A DNA stretch of 64,000 nucleotides from Brevibacillus migulae (GCF_004521915.1 NZ_SDKD01000001.1:62001-126000), one strand, 5' to 3'. Counted from the first letter of the stretch, positions 28,172-37,464 are shown. Notes: generated from the letters alone by a model not told the origin. Program-made: numbers and translations.

Positions 28172-29647
28172 TCAACCACCAAGCGTATCTCGGCTCGGGG
28201 AGGAGGATTGTTTTTCATTGAGGTAATAGCGGATGATCCGTTTGCTGATCTTCCATCGCTGACTTAGCTCTTGGCGGTTTCCTTTGGTTTTGGCTAGGCC
28301 CTTCTCCATGATGCTGCGGCCGATTTCACTCTCCAAGCTTTTGATCCGTTTGATAAGCAGGGAGAAATCGAGATCTTGAGCGGCATCGGCACTTTCCACA
28401 ATCGTTTCGACAAACCGGGAGCAAGAATATTCGATGCTGGAAAGCGTGTCGGCGGGGTCGGATGCCGGGGGATGAGGCGGGAACCGCTGCCCTTTGCGGA
28501 TCGCCTCTGGCAAATGTTCGGGCTGGAGCACCGGACAATCATGGATGGCGATGGTTTGGTTGAGCACATTGAGGAGCTGGCGTACATTGCCCGACCACTC
28601 GTGCTGCTGCAAGCACTCCATAGCTGCCGGGTCGATCCGATGCAAGTTGCCGTACTTTTTGGCCAGATAGTAGCTGCATAGGACGGGAATGTCGCCAACC
28701 CGTTCACGCAATGGGGGGAGCATGAGTTTGACACCTTCCAGACGGTAGAGCAGATCCTCGCGGAAACGCTTGCATTCGACCTCGTGGGCAAGAGAGCGAT
28801 TGGTCGCGGATATGAAGCGGATATTGCTTTTGCTCATCTGCTCCCCGCCAATTTTCATATACTCGCCGGTTTCCAAGGCACGCAGCAGCTTGACTTGGAT
28901 GCTTGCGGGCGCCTCTCCGATTTCATCCAGAAACAAGGTGCCGTTGTCCGCCAGTTCGAAAAAACCTTTTCGGGCTTTAACAGCGCCGGTGAAGGCTCCT
29001 TTCTCATAGCCGAATAATTCGCTTTCCATCAAAGATTCCGGTACGGCTCCGCAGTTGAGCGCAACGAACGGGGATTGCGAGCGGAGGCTGTTTCCGTGAA
29101 TATAGCGGGCGAGCAGCTCCTTCCCGGTTCCGGTTTCCCCTTCAATCAACACATTAATCGCTTTTTGGGCGAGCTTCCGCGCAATCCCAAGAACCTTTTC
29201 CAGTGGACTGCCTGGGGCATATACGATTCCATAGGGGAGAGCCTCCTTGGCGAGGTCGCCCTGTGGAGGAAGCGTATGGGCCAACAGTGGATCAATCACC
29301 TTGTCCAAATCGTCCAAGTTGTCGAATGGCTTTTCCAAATAGTCTTTCGCCCCCCGTTGGATGGCGGTCACAGCCGACTTGATGGTGCTGTATCCGGTCA
29401 TGATCAGCACGGAGCAGTCAGGATGGGCGGCGTGCAGCTTGGCCATCAAATCCAAGCCGTTTGCATCGGGCAGCTTCAAGTCAATGAACGCTGCTTGGAA
29501 TTGTTTTCCCTCCGCGGCAATCAGTCTTTCTGCCTCTCTGCCGGAATTGGCGACGGTGACGCAGCACTGCTTCCGCTGCAGATAATAAGTAAAGAAGGAC
29601 GTGACCTCCTGCTCGTCATCGACGATCAATACATGCTTGGTTTGCAT
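28172..29647 (-). CDS. NtrC-type sigma-54-dependent response regulator
   Basis: A 491-residue protein: receiver domain (about 1-125, phospho-acceptor Asp56 in AFIDLKLPD, TGYSTIKSA following), AAA+ activator domain (EGETGTGKELLARYIHG Walker A, YEKGAFTGA sigma-54 contact loop, GTLFLDEIGE Walker B), and a C-terminal Fis-type helix-turn-helix (GNRQELSQRWKISKRIIRYYLNEK). It activates promoters read by sigma-54 RNA polymerase. It is the third gene of the Fe-ADH/kinase/regulator operon, overlapping the kinase by 32 bp, and has GGAGGAG before its ATG. A good sigma-54 promoter lies before the divergent adhP gene, its probable target. Confidence 0.95.
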   Translation of the reverse strand: MQTKHVLIVDDEQEVTSFFTYYLQRKQCCVTVANSGREAERLIAAEGKQFQAAFIDLKLPDANGLDLMAKLHAAHPDCSVLIMTGYSTIKSAVTAIQRGAKDYLEKPFDNLDDLDKVIDPLLAHTLPPQGDLAKEALPYGIVYAPGSPLEKVLGIARKLAQKAINVLIEGETGTGKELLARYIHGNSLRSQSPFVALNCGAVPESLMESELFGYEKGAFTGAVKARKGFFELADNGTLFLDEIGEAPASIQVKLLRALETGEYMKIGGEQMSKSNIRFISATNRSLAHEVECKRFREDLLYRLEGVKLMLPPLRERVGDIPVLCSYYLAKKYGNLHRIDPAAMECLQQHEWSGNVRQLLNVLNQTIAIHDCPVLQPEHLPEAIRKGQRFPPHPPASDPADTLSSIEYSCSRFVETIVESADAAQDLDFSLLIKRIKSLESEIGRSIMEKGLAKTKGNRQELSQRWKISKRIIRYYLNEKQSSSPSRDTLGG

Positions 29648-30929
29648 CTGCTATCTCCTCCGGTATGACTAGTGGTAATAACAGGGTAAAGGTGCTGAAA
29701 TGGCCAACCTGACTCCTGGCCAACAATTGACCGCCGTGTGCTTGCGCGATGCCCAAACTGACGGATAACCCCAGTCCTGTTCCTTTTGTGCTTGTTTTCG
29801 TCGTGAAAAAGGGCTGGAAGATTTGAGAGAGATGATCGGGGGGGATTCCTTGGCCGTTATCGGTGATCGAGAATGCTGCATAAGCAATGCCCTCTTGCTC
29901 CGCGGAAAACGTCTTGAGCACGATCGCGGGAGCGGGTGTCCCGACCAGCGCATCTCGCGCATTGAGCAGCAAGTTGATCAGGATCTGTTCAATCTGGTGC
30001 CGGCTCCCCCGAAAGAACAAAGGGGAGGCAGTGAGCTCCTTGGTGATTGTGATGCCGGATACCGTAATTTGATAACCGATCAGACTGAGCACGTCATGGA
30101 TCAATTCATTGATCGATAAACATTCGAATTGATATTCTTCCTGTCTGGAAAACGTAAGCAGATTTTGGATGATCTTTTTGCAACGGACACCGCATTGATG
30201 AATGTCCTTGAGCAGCGGATGGAGCGGACCCGATTGGAATTCTCGCAGCAAAAGCTGGGAGTTGCCCAGGATCGCCGTTAACGGGCTGTTTAGCTCATGG
30301 GCAATTCCAGCTGCCATCTCTCCGACCGCTGCCATTTTGGCGGATTGGATCAGCTGAGCTTCGATTTTCACCTTTTCGGATACATCTTGGTAGAGCATGA
30401 TGTTTTCCACAGATACGCCGACATGCTCCGCGATTTGCGAGAATAGGATCCGCTCTTCCGGGTTGCCAGGCTGTCCGGCATCGAGCAACAGCGTAAGAAA
30501 TCCGAATGTTTGATTGAGGTGGCTGCGTAATGCAACGGATAGGAAGCGAAAACCAGGAAAGGAGTCTCGCAAGCGTTCTTCCACATCTCCAACCTGAGGG
30601 GGTGATCCGGGAAGCAGCTGCTGTGTAAGCGTTTGGCAGTGCCATTTTCCCTCCCTGCATGCGGAGACGTAGGAGGAAAACGTGGGGCCTTTCACCAGCG
30701 TAAGCGCAAATCGCTGAAAACAAAATAGCTGCGATAATGAAGAGGCGATCGAGTGGCTGACTTCCGGCCAGGTTGCATTGACTTGTATTTTGGTCAGTTC
30801 GTTGATGACTTCCAGCTGCTTGTTCTTTTTCTTCATTTCTTCGACTAGCGTATTCAACTCGGTATAGTAGCTTTTTCGGGAAGAATGAATGCCGGTTAGC
30901 TTTTGGAGGATTTCCTGTTTATTCTCCAT
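29616..30929 (-). CDS. Cytosolic sensor histidine kinase with GAF-like domain
   Basis: About 437 residues without transmembrane segments. It has an N-terminal coiled coil (about 1-60), a GAF-like sensor domain (about 60-190, with SLSQLFCFQRFALTL and NPEERILFSQIAEHVGVSVENIMLYQ), HisKA with the phospho-His in AAGIAHELNSPLTAILG, and HATPase (LLNARDAL N-box, DNGQGIPPDHLSQIFQPFFTTK, GTGLGLSVSLGIAQAHGG). Being soluble, it must sense an internal signal, perhaps alcohol, aldehyde or redox state. ATG at 30929 has AGGAGG at eight bases; the GTG two codons earlier is too close. It starts 13 bp after the Fe-ADH stop. Confidence 0.93.
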   Translation of the reverse strand: MENKQEILQKLTGIHSSRKSYYTELNTLVEEMKKKNKQLEVINELTKIQVNATWPEVSHSIASSLSQLFCFQRFALTLVKGPTFSSYVSACREGKWHCQTLTQQLLPGSPPQVGDVEERLRDSFPGFRFLSVALRSHLNQTFGFLTLLLDAGQPGNPEERILFSQIAEHVGVSVENIMLYQDVSEKVKIEAQLIQSAKMAAVGEMAAGIAHELNSPLTAILGNSQLLLREFQSGPLHPLLKDIHQCGVRCKKIIQNLLTFSRQEEYQFECLSINELIHDVLSLIGYQITVSGITITKELTASPLFFRGSRHQIEQILINLLLNARDALVGTPAPAIVLKTFSAEQEGIAYAAFSITDNGQGIPPDHLSQIFQPFFTTKTSTKGTGLGLSVSLGIAQAHGGQLLARSQVGHFSTFTLLLPLVIPEEIADANQACIDRR

Positions 30930-30941
30930 AGACACATCCTC

Positions 30942-32090
30942 CTACAGGGCTTTGCGGAAAAGCGCGGCCACATCCGCGATGCTCATGTCGCGGGGATTTG
31001 TGGCCATACATACATCCAATAGCGCATGCTTGCTCAATGCCTCAATCTGATCGGCATGCAAGCCAAGGGAAGACAAGGATTGCGGGATATCCAGGTCTCT
31101 TGCCAACTCCTTGACCGCTTTCAAGGCTAAGCGAGAGGAGTCGTGCATGCTGAGTCCCGCTGTATTTTCGCCGAGCGCTTCCGCTATCTTTTGATAACGC
31201 TCGGGTGCGGCAATGTAATTGTGTTCCAACACATAGGGAAGCAGAATCGCATTGACTTCGCCGTGGGGAAGGTCCAATAAACCGCCAAGCTGGTGGGACA
31301 TGGCGTGTACGGCCCCCAGGATCGCATTCGAGAAAGCGATGCCGGCTTGCAGACTGGCCATCGCCATCGCCTGCTTGGCTTCCACATTAAAGCGACTCGC
31401 GGCGGAGGGTCGCAAATATTGGGAGATGAGCCGCATGGCCTGCAGGGAGTAGACCTCTGTCAGGGGAGTGGCCGCCAGTGACAGATAGGATTCAATGGCA
31501 TGGGTCAATGCGTCCATGCCGGTATTCGCCGTCAAGAGCTTGTCCATGGTCGTTAACGTTTGCGGATCGATAATGGCGATGTCCGGTATCAATGATTTGG
31601 AGATGATCGTCATTTTCATTTTTCGCTCGGTGTCGGCAATGATGGAAAATTGAGACACTTCCGAGCCTGCCCCTGCCGTGGTGGGAACCATCACCATGGG
31701 CGGCAAGGGACGGGAAATGTGATCGACTCCTTCATATTGGTGGATCCGACCGCCATTTGTGGCGAGAAGCGCGACTGCTTTCGCGGCATCGATCGCACTG
31801 CCGCCCCCGACACCGAGAATCGCGTTTCCACCGAATTGGTGATAGGCTTCGACGCCGGCATGGATCTCATGATCTTTCGGATTGGGGGTCACCTCCATCC
31901 ATAGATGATAGTCCAAGTGGGCTGCATCCAGATAATCTATGACTCGCTCGACCCAGCCAGCAGAGGCAACGCCCGCGTCGCTCACCAAAAACACGCGTGA
32001 AGCCCCCAGTCTGCGTAGACTTTCTCCAACCTGCGAGATGGCTTGTTGACCAAAGATAATCTCGGGTGTCATAAATTTGGAAATTTGCAT
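30942..32090 (-). CDS. Iron-containing alcohol dehydrogenase
   Basis: A 382-residue group III alcohol dehydrogenase. It has a Rossmann-like NAD(P) site (ILGVGGGSAIDAAKAVALLATNGG), the VPTTAGAGSEVSQFSII loop, and the iron-binding signature region with Asp in DALTHAIESYLS and the His ligands in HAMSHQLGGLLDLPHGEVNAILLPYVLEHN. It oxidises an alcohol to an aldehyde or the reverse, in the cytosol. AGGAGG precedes the ATG. It is first in an operon with a histidine kinase and a sigma-54 activator and is divergent from a Zn-dependent dehydrogenase, so alcohol or aldehyde metabolism is the theme. The substrate is not predictable. Confidence 0.95.
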   Translation of the reverse strand: MQISKFMTPEIIFGQQAISQVGESLRRLGASRVFLVSDAGVASAGWVERVIDYLDAAHLDYHLWMEVTPNPKDHEIHAGVEAYHQFGGNAILGVGGGSAIDAAKAVALLATNGGRIHQYEGVDHISRPLPPMVMVPTTAGAGSEVSQFSIIADTERKMKMTIISKSLIPDIAIIDPQTLTTMDKLLTANTGMDALTHAIESYLSLAATPLTEVYSLQAMRLISQYLRPSAASRFNVEAKQAMAMASLQAGIAFSNAILGAVHAMSHQLGGLLDLPHGEVNAILLPYVLEHNYIAAPERYQKIAEALGENTAGLSMHDSSRLALKAVKELARDLDIPQSLSSLGLHADQIEALSKHALLDVCMATNPRDMSIADVAALFRKAL

Positions 32091-32151
32091 AAAATCCCCT
32101 CCTTTGTGCCTGATTCAAGTATTCCGCACGGGACGTTCATTTCCCTACCCA

Positions 32152-32207
32152 GCCAATCATTTGGCCCATTGGCCGTCTTTTCGTCCACAGGAGCCGAAAA
32201 ATCGGCT
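32152..32207. promoter_or_regulatory. Candidate enhancer (activator-binding) dyads upstream of adhP
   Basis: Two dyads: GCCAA-TCAT-TTGGC (32152-32165) and AGCCGA-AAAA-TCGGCT (32192-32207). They lie about 85 and 43 bp upstream of the -24 GG of the adhP promoter, within the range where NtrC-type activators bind. Confidence 0.45.
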
Positions 32208-32247
32208 GGATAATCGAGCGGAGTGTTGACGGGATCAATCCTCGCCG

Positions 32248-32265
32248 TTGGTATGAAGCTTGCTT
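32248..32265 (+). promoter_or_regulatory. Sigma-54 (-24/-12) promoter of adhP
   Basis: TTGGTATGAAGCTTGCTT matches the -24/-12 consensus: GG at 32250-32251, exactly ten bases, then GC at 32262-32263, with TTGCTT at the -12 element. It lies about 50 bp before the adhP ATG and opposite an operon encoding a sigma-54 activator. Confidence 0.75.
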
Positions 32266-32313
32266 ATGAGAGAGGCTGTAATCCAAAAATCAATTTTTAG
32301 GGAGGCCATTGAG

Positions 32314-33327
32314 ATGAAAGCAGCTGTTGTATCTGAATTTCATCAAAAGCTGGAAGTGAAGGAAGTGCCTGTTCCTGAGGTCGGACACGGTCAGGTGCTG
32401 GTCAAAATGAAAACCTGCGGCGTCTGTCATACCGACTTGCATGCGGCGCATGGCGATTGGCCGGTCAAACCGAAGCTGCCCCTCATTCCCGGACACGAAG
32501 GGGTGGGGGTGGTCGAAAAATTGGGAGAAGGGGTCACGAGTCTGAAGATCGGAGACCGCGTAGGCATTCCCTGGCTGTTTTCAGCCTGCGGAGAGTGTGA
32601 GTACTGCTTGACGGGCTGGGAGACGCTGTGCAAGCAGCAATTGAATGGGGGCTATTCGGCAGATGGCGGCTATGCCGAATACTGCGTCGCTCCAGCGGCT
32701 TATGTAGCGAGAATTCCGGATAGGTTGAGCGATGTGGAGGCGGCACCGATCTTGTGCGCGGGTGTCACGACGTACAAAGCGCTGAAGGTGGCTGACATCA
32801 AACCTGGTGAATGGGTAGCCATCTATGGCATCGGCGGATTGGGACACGTAGCGCTCCAATATGCAAAAGCAATGGGCTATTATGTAGCAGCGGTGGATAT
32901 CCAGGATGACAAACTGGCTTTGGCCAAGGAGTTGGGAGCTGATCTGACCGTAAACGGCAAAGAAACCGATCCCGCCTCATTCATCCAGAGTGAAATCGGC
33001 GGAGCGCATGCTGCGATCAGTGTGGCTGTGACCAAAAAAGCATTTGAGCAGGCCTATCAATCCGTGAGAAGGGGCGGCTCCCTTGTCGTGGTTGGCTTGC
33101 CTAATGAGGAGCTGCCCATCCCCATTTTTGAAACCGTTCTCAATGGCGTGACGGTAAAAGGCTCGATTGTCGGGACGAGGAAGGATATGCAGGAAGCGCT
33201 CGATTTTGCCGCCAAGGGGAAAGTAAAGGCAATCATCGAAACGCAACCCCTCGAAAAGATCAATGAAGTGTTCGACCGTATGCAAAAAGGCCAAATCAAC
33301 GGCCGCATTGTGCTGACGATGGATTAA
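32314..33327 (+). CDS. adhP: Zn-dependent alcohol dehydrogenase (ADH-HT/AdhP type)
   Basis: A 337-residue medium-chain dehydrogenase, very like the NAD-dependent bacillar ADH-HT/ADH-T enzymes. The catalytic Zn site is in [16 protein letters not shown] and GHEGVG with a later Cys in [12 protein letters not shown]. The structural Zn site is the CGECEYC...TLC four-Cys loop. The NAD fold is [19 protein letters not shown] with VDI following. It oxidises primary alcohols such as ethanol or reduces aldehydes. The start is ATG at 32314 after AGGGAGG; the frame is open further upstream, but that stretch is the sigma-54 promoter. Confidence 0.95.
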   Translation: MKAAVVSEFHQKLEVKEVPVPEVGHGQVLVKMKTCGVCHTDLHAAHGDWPVKPKLPLIPGHEGVGVVEKLGEGVTSLKIGDRVGIPWLFSACGECEYCLTGWETLCKQQLNGGYSADGGYAEYCVAPAAYVARIPDRLSDVEAAPILCAGVTTYKALKVADIKPGEWVAIYGIGGLGHVALQYAKAMGYYVAAVDIQDDKLALAKELGADLTVNGKETDPASFIQSEIGGAHAAISVAVTKKAFEQAYQSVRRGGSLVVVGLPNEELPIPIFETVLNGVTVKGSIVGTRKDMQEALDFAAKGKVKAIIETQPLEKINEVFDRMQKGQINGRIVLTMD

Positions 33328-33440
33328 TGCAGAAATGCAGGGCTCGTGTCAGGTGGCTCCGGTCTTGTCGGTCGATCCCTGACGGATTGCTCCCTGCCCA
33401 ATGGCGAAGAGGGAAGAAATGACTTCCATGTAGCAAAAAG

Positions 33441-33466
33441 GCCCGAGACGTTACGCCGTCTCGGGC
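33441..33466 (-). terminator. Terminator for the minus-strand Gre-like gene
   Basis: A ten-base stem GCCCGAGACG/CGTCTCGGGC. On the minus strand it is followed by CTTTTTGC. It lies in the space between the convergent adhP and Gre-like genes and may also stop adhP transcripts. Confidence 0.75.
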
Positions 33467-33508
33467 AATTCATGCGCAATCGGCATACCATCTGAGTTCC
33501 AATGCGCT

Positions 33509-33946
33509 TTATAGACTGTAATTGAAGCCGATGCTCTTGACCACGGCATGGATTGCGCCATTCGGTGTCAACAAGACCACCTTCTCGTCCTTTTCTCTCA
33601 GCAGCAGCTGCCTGCCAACGGGTGACATGAAAGAGATATATCCCTTGTCCGGATCGGATTGCTCCGGCAAACATATCGTGAAGTCGTCCGTCATGAAGTC
33701 CTCTTCATAGAAGATCGATACTTGGCTGCCGATCAACACATGCGTAGGAGATGCATGTTCAAGTGGGTCAAACGTAGACAAAAACCTCTCTACAGTAGCA
33801 GCATACTTCGTAAAAAACTGTTGGTCACGGTCCAGAGGCGGCACCGTGGCTGCGTACATGTCTTGAAGCTCAAAGCGATTTTCATCCAGAAACACCAATT
33901 GTTCGACCAGCCGTTTGCGCAAAGGATGGTGAGTACTATGGTTCAT
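33509..33946 (-). CDS. GreA/GreB C-terminal-domain protein
   Basis: A 145-residue protein. The N-terminal half is helical but does not look like the GreA coiled-coil finger (no acidic tip pair seen). The C-terminal half is the FKBP-like GreA/GreB C-domain: GSQVSIFYEEDF, then ISFMSPVGRQLLLREKDEKVVLLTPNG and a short final strand. Such Rnk-like or Gre-like proteins bind RNA polymerase in its secondary channel and modulate elongation or initiation. AGGGGGC precedes the ATG. Monocistronic, with its own terminator. Confidence 0.8.
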   Translation of the reverse strand: MNHSTHHPLRKRLVEQLVFLDENRFELQDMYAATVPPLDRDQQFFTKYAATVERFLSTFDPLEHASPTHVLIGSQVSIFYEEDFMTDDFTICLPEQSDPDKGYISFMSPVGRQLLLREKDEKVVLLTPNGAIHAVVKSIGFNYSL

Positions 33947-34019
33947 CGAAGATCGCCCCCTTTGCTGGATTTAATGCAACGCAGCATTTCAATACGTACA
34001 TGTTCGAAAACCTCCCGTA

Positions 34020-34057
34020 ACAATAAAAATGGAGTTCTCAGTGAAAAAGGAGAACTC
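34020..34057 (-). terminator. Terminator after the membrane-protein gene
   Basis: An eight-base perfect stem GAGTTCTC/GAGAACTC (34032-34039, 34050-34057), followed on the minus strand by CATTTTTATTG. Confidence 0.65.
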
Positions 34058-34117
34058 ACATTCATCATACCATTTATGGGAAATTACGTTAATAGAAATA
34101 TCCAGGATTAGAACGAT

Positions 34118-34882
34118 TCAGTTCAGCAGCTCATAGCGATAAAAGCCGATCGGTTCATCGGTTCGAAAAGTCCATTGATTCCAGATGCTGCTTTCCATGT
34201 TGGTCTTATCCGTCGCGATCTGCCGGATTCCCCCCGGCGGGACGGTAATCACGGGAGATTCACCCTGCGTCAGCGGCTCTTTGTCGGCATCATACGCATA
34301 CAGTTTCACTTTGACGTCCACTGCTTGATCACCATCATTCTTTACCATGAACAGATTGAGATAATCGCGGTTGGAACAACGGCTGCAGGGCTCCTTGGTC
34401 GCATAAACCAACTCCACGCGCACGGGATGATCCTTGGCGGGTTCACTCTTGGAAAAAACCCTCTCCGCTCGATCAAATGTACTGGCGTATTCCCACTTCT
34501 GCCCAAGGGGGATATACACCGCCATGAACAAGAAAATATGCAGCCATAGGACCAGGATAGCCAAGAACGTTGCTTTCGGATTGTAACCGGAAGAAGGGAC
34601 ACCGCGATTCAGAAAGTGGGCGATGATTCCGCATAGCAGAAAGATTGCGCCAAAAACGGAAACGATGATCAAGGTAATGGTGGTTTCCTGGACCGAGGGC
34701 TTTAAGGGAAACCCAAAATTGGCTCGAAAATACCAATGGCAGAGGAGCGATATCAGAAAGGTAAGCGCATACGAGCTCCAGCCAATTCGCTTGATGACAG
34801 CGGAGTACCTCGAGGGGATATAGCCGAATACGACCAGCATGGAAGAGATGCTAGTCAAAATAAGCGTCATTGCAATTCTCAT
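34118..34882 (-). CDS. Four-TM membrane protein with extracellular C-terminal domain
   Basis: A 254-residue protein with four hydrophobic helices within residues 1-130. A hydrophilic C-terminal domain of about 120 residues follows, rich in beta-type sequence (PVRVELVYATKEP, DYLNLFMVKNDGDQAVDVKVKLYAYDADKEPL, PVITVPPGGIRQIA). That domain contains a CSRC motif and looks like an Ig-like or FixG-like module exposed outside the membrane. I do not recognise the family, and no partner is evident from the neighbours. Confidence 0.75.
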   Translation of the reverse strand: MRIAMTLILTSISSMLVVFGYIPSRYSAVIKRIGWSSYALTFLISLLCHWYFRANFGFPLKPSVQETTITLIIVSVFGAIFLLCGIIAHFLNRGVPSSGYNPKATFLAILVLWLHIFLFMAVYIPLGQKWEYASTFDRAERVFSKSEPAKDHPVRVELVYATKEPCSRCSNRDYLNLFMVKNDGDQAVDVKVKLYAYDADKEPLTQGESPVITVPPGGIRQIATDKTNMESSIWNQWTFRTDEPIGFYRYELLN

Positions 34883-35011
34883 TTCATCACTCTTTTCCCA
34901 ATGTAATTCTTTACTATCTTAAGATAAATGGTTTCGCAAGCGCAGAACAGGGAAAAAAGGAAGAATCATCCGACATAATTCGATAAATTTTCAAAAATGG
35001 AAGCACTTTCA

Positions 35012-35041
35012 TTGACAAAATTTGCAACAGTCTAGTATAAT
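35012..35041 (+). promoter_or_regulatory. Sigma-A promoter of the ABC importer operon
   Basis: TTGACA at 35012-35017, an 18-base spacer, TATAAT at 35036-35041. A full consensus promoter about 200 bp before the first gene, leaving a long leader that contains the attenuator. Confidence 0.85.
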
Positions 35042-35095
35042 CGAAAAAAAGTGATCAACTTCACATGTTTCGATATACGGTTAGGCGGAGAAAAT

Positions 35096-35170
35096 GGAGA
35101 AAACCCTTACCCGTAAATACATTCCTTCACGGGAGGAGTGTGTTTATGCGTCGAAGGGTTTTCTTTTTGT
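35096..35170 (+). promoter_or_regulatory. Leader attenuator of the ABC importer operon, probably GlpP-controlled
   Basis: An eleven-base perfect stem AGAAAACCCTT (35098-35108) with AAGGGTTTTCT (35154-35164), an inner CCCGT/ACGGG stem, then TTTTTG. It is a terminator placed between the promoter and the first ribosome site. The 5' arm lies in GGAGAAAACCCTT, which matches the glpD leader at 40617-40629 in 12 of 13 positions, pointing to one shared antiterminator. Confidence 0.7.
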
Positions 35171-35243
35171 CTTTATGCGTATGGAGAAACCGAGAAGCTA
35201 GTATCACTTGCGCTTTTCTATAAATAGAGAGGAGTCTGACCAA

Positions 35244-36320
35244 ATGAAAAAGAGAAAATGGCTCAATGTGGTAGCGACGGCGACCCTGCTCACCTCCGTC
35301 ATGCTGGCTGGCTGCGGGTCTTCCGAAAGCACAGCACCATCGACTGGAGGCAGTGCGGAGGGCGGCGCGGCAGCGAAAAAGGAACTTGGCGCGATCGCGT
35401 TCTATTCGCCTGAAACGCCTGACATGACCAAAGAAATCGGACAAAACTTTGAAAAAGCGAATCCAGGTGCCTCTGTAAACGTGCAATATGCAGGGACAAA
35501 CGTACTCGTAAACCGCATGATCGCGGAGAAGGACAGCCCGATGGCCGACCTCTGGTATGGCGGCGGCGGCTTCCTGACTTTTGAATCCGCAAAAGATAAA
35601 GGCATCATTACTCCTTATACGCCTGAAGCAATCAAAGATTGGCCAGAAGTACAAGACGGCATCAAAGTCCGCGACAAAGACTGGAAATGGATCGGAACTG
35701 AAGTATTCGTTCTTGGTTTTGTTTACAATACGGATCTGGTGAAGCCAGAAGACGCGCCGAAAACATGGGACGACCTGTTGGATCCAAAATGGAAAGGCAA
35801 AATTCAAATGCCAAACCCTGCAGCATCGGGCACCGCTACGCTCCTCGTACTTAGCAAGCTGATGGAGAAAGGCGAAGAGCCAGGCTGGGAATATTTCAAG
35901 AAACTGGTGGATCAAATGAGCGCACTGCCTGATTCCGGTTCCGCTCCTACGAAAGCGGTTGCAAAAGGCGAAGCGCATATCGGGATTGCCTTTGACTTCA
36001 TGGCGTACGAAATGAAAGCAAAAGGTGAGAAAGTAGACTTTATCGTGCCGGACAAAACGCCTGTCATCGTAAACCCTGTATCCCTCGTAGAAAACGGTCC
36101 AAATCCGGAAGGCGGAAAAGCGATGATCGACTACCTGCTTTCCAAAGAAGGACAGCAAACCTTGGCGAACTGGTACCATATTCCAATCATGAAAGGCGTA
36201 GAAACGAAAACGCCTCTTACTTTGGAAAAGGTCATCCCACACGCGCAGGAACTGGATGTTGATTGGGTAAACCAAAACTACGACCGTGTACGTAACGAAT
36301 GGCGTCAAAAATTCCAATAA
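35244..36320 (+). CDS. ABC importer substrate-binding lipoprotein (FbpA/AfuA-like)
   Basis: A 358-residue extracellular solute-binding protein, family 1. The lipoprotein signal ends in SVMLAGCGSSES. The mature part has the class features GAIAFYSPETPDMTKEIGQNFEK, NRMIAEKDSPMADLWYGGG, PKTWDDLLDPKWKGKIQMPNP and PIVENG-like PVSLVENGPNPEGGKAMIDYLLSKEGQ, typical of the ferric/2-aminoethylphosphonate/sugar-phosphate (AfuA) binding proteins. GAGAGGAG precedes the ATG at 35244. The neighbouring HAD phosphatase, glpP and shared GlpP-type leader favour an organophosphate such as glycerol-3-phosphate over iron; this is inference. Confidence 0.9.
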   Translation: MKKRKWLNVVATATLLTSVMLAGCGSSESTAPSTGGSAEGGAAAKKELGAIAFYSPETPDMTKEIGQNFEKANPGASVNVQYAGTNVLVNRMIAEKDSPMADLWYGGGGFLTFESAKDKGIITPYTPEAIKDWPEVQDGIKVRDKDWKWIGTEVFVLGFVYNTDLVKPEDAPKTWDDLLDPKWKGKIQMPNPAASGTATLLVLSKLMEKGEEPGWEYFKKLVDQMSALPDSGSAPTKAVAKGEAHIGIAFDFMAYEMKAKGEKVDFIVPDKTPVIVNPVSLVENGPNPEGGKAMIDYLLSKEGQQTLANWYHIPIMKGVETKTPLTLEKVIPHAQELDVDWVNQNYDRVRNEWRQKFQ

Positions 36321-36333
36321 GGGAGGCTCTTCC

Positions 36334-37464
36334 ATGGGGTCAGTCAGAATTGAGCATTTAAACAAAGTATTTAATGGAAACACCGCATTGGAAGATGTCA
36401 ATCTGGAAATCCGGGAAGGCGAGTTCTTCGCCCTCCTGGGGCCTTCGGGCTGCGGAAAAACGACCACGATGCGCTGTGTTGCCGGATTTGAGACACCTAC
36501 TTCCGGAAAGATCTATATCGGCGACAAAGATGTTAGCAATATTCCGGCAAATCAGAGAAATTGCGGCATGGTGTTCCAAAGCTATGCGTTGTTCCCGCAT
36601 TTGAGCGTGTTTGAGAACGTGGCTTACAGCCTGAACATTCGCCGCTTCTACCAAGGCGGCATGGGCACCAAGATTGCGACGCTGGCTCACTTGCTCAACA
36701 GCAAGCTCGGCAAGCTGGATCGGGAAACCGAGAAGAAGGTTCGTGATTCCCTGGATTTCGTAGAGCTCGGACATTTGGCTGATCGCCTGCCAGGACAGCT
36801 CTCCGGCGGTCAACAGCAGCGTGTGGCGCTGGCGCGTGCCCTTGTCATGGAGCCTGCGGTATTGCTGATGGATGAACCACTCTCCAACCTGGACAAAAAG
36901 CTGCGCAATGTGATGCGTGTGACCATCCGTCAGATTCAACAAAAAGTGGGCATCACCACCATCTTCGTCACACATGACCAGGAAGAAGCCATGAGCATGG
37001 CGGACCGCGTGGCTGTCATGCACGGAGGCAAACTGGTGCAGGTCGATACACCAACCGCTTTGTACAGCAATCCGGTGTCCCGTTTCGTAGCTGATTTCGT
37101 AGGCTCCTCGAACATTCTGCAAGGATCGGTGAAAGAGACCAATGATGTGGGCGAGACCTTGATTGAGATTGGCGGCAATCGTTTGCTGCGCTCTTCGTTC
37201 CCTGCAAAAAAGAAAGACGTAGAGGTTATTATCCGTCCGGAAAGCGTTCGCCTGTTTACCGGGGATGCAACAGACAGCACGGATAATATTTTGGATGGAA
37301 CCATTGAGCTCTCTACCTACCTTGGCCCTACCATTCGCTATGATGTAAAAGTGGGCGATCTCCAGTTTGAGGTGGACACTATCTTTGAAGCGGGCAATCC
37401 GTTGTTGGAGCCGGGAACAAAGGTGAAACTGGAGATTGATCCAAGTCGCGTGGTGATCATATGA
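36334..37464 (+). CDS. ABC importer ATPase
   Basis: A 376-residue ATPase of the FbpC/PotA type: GPSGCGKTTTMRCVAGFE Walker A, FQSYALFPHLSVFENVAYSL Q-loop region, LSGGQQQRVALARAL signature, VLLMDEPLSNLD Walker B and VTHDQEEAMSMAD switch His. A TOBE-type regulatory domain follows (about 250-376). There is an unusual insert of about 25 residues between the Q-loop and the signature (YQGGMGTKIATLAHLLNSKLG). ATG at 36334 follows AAGGGAGG. Its stop overlaps the permease start in ATGA. Confidence 0.95.
   Translation: MGSVRIEHLNKVFNGNTALEDVNLEIREGEFFALLGPSGCGKTTTMRCVAGFETPTSGKIYIGDKDVSNIPANQRNCGMVFQSYALFPHLSVFENVAYSLNIRRFYQGGMGTKIATLAHLLNSKLGKLDRETEKKVRDSLDFVELGHLADRLPGQLSGGQQQRVALARALVMEPAVLLMDEPLSNLDKKLRNVMRVTIRQIQQKVGITTIFVTHDQEEAMSMADRVAVMHGGKLVQVDTPTALYSNPVSRFVADFVGSSNILQGSVKETNDVGETLIEIGGNRLLRSSFPAKKKDVEVIIRPESVRLFTGDATDSTDNILDGTIELSTYLGPTIRYDVKVGDLQFEVDTIFEAGNPLLEPGTKVKLEIDPSRVVII

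Noticed and set aside
35127..36467. A 446-codon minus-strand frame opposite the ABC binding protein
   Set aside because: The + strand has a lipobox, family motifs and a ribosome site; the minus frame is a composition shadow and covers the promoter-proximal terminator.
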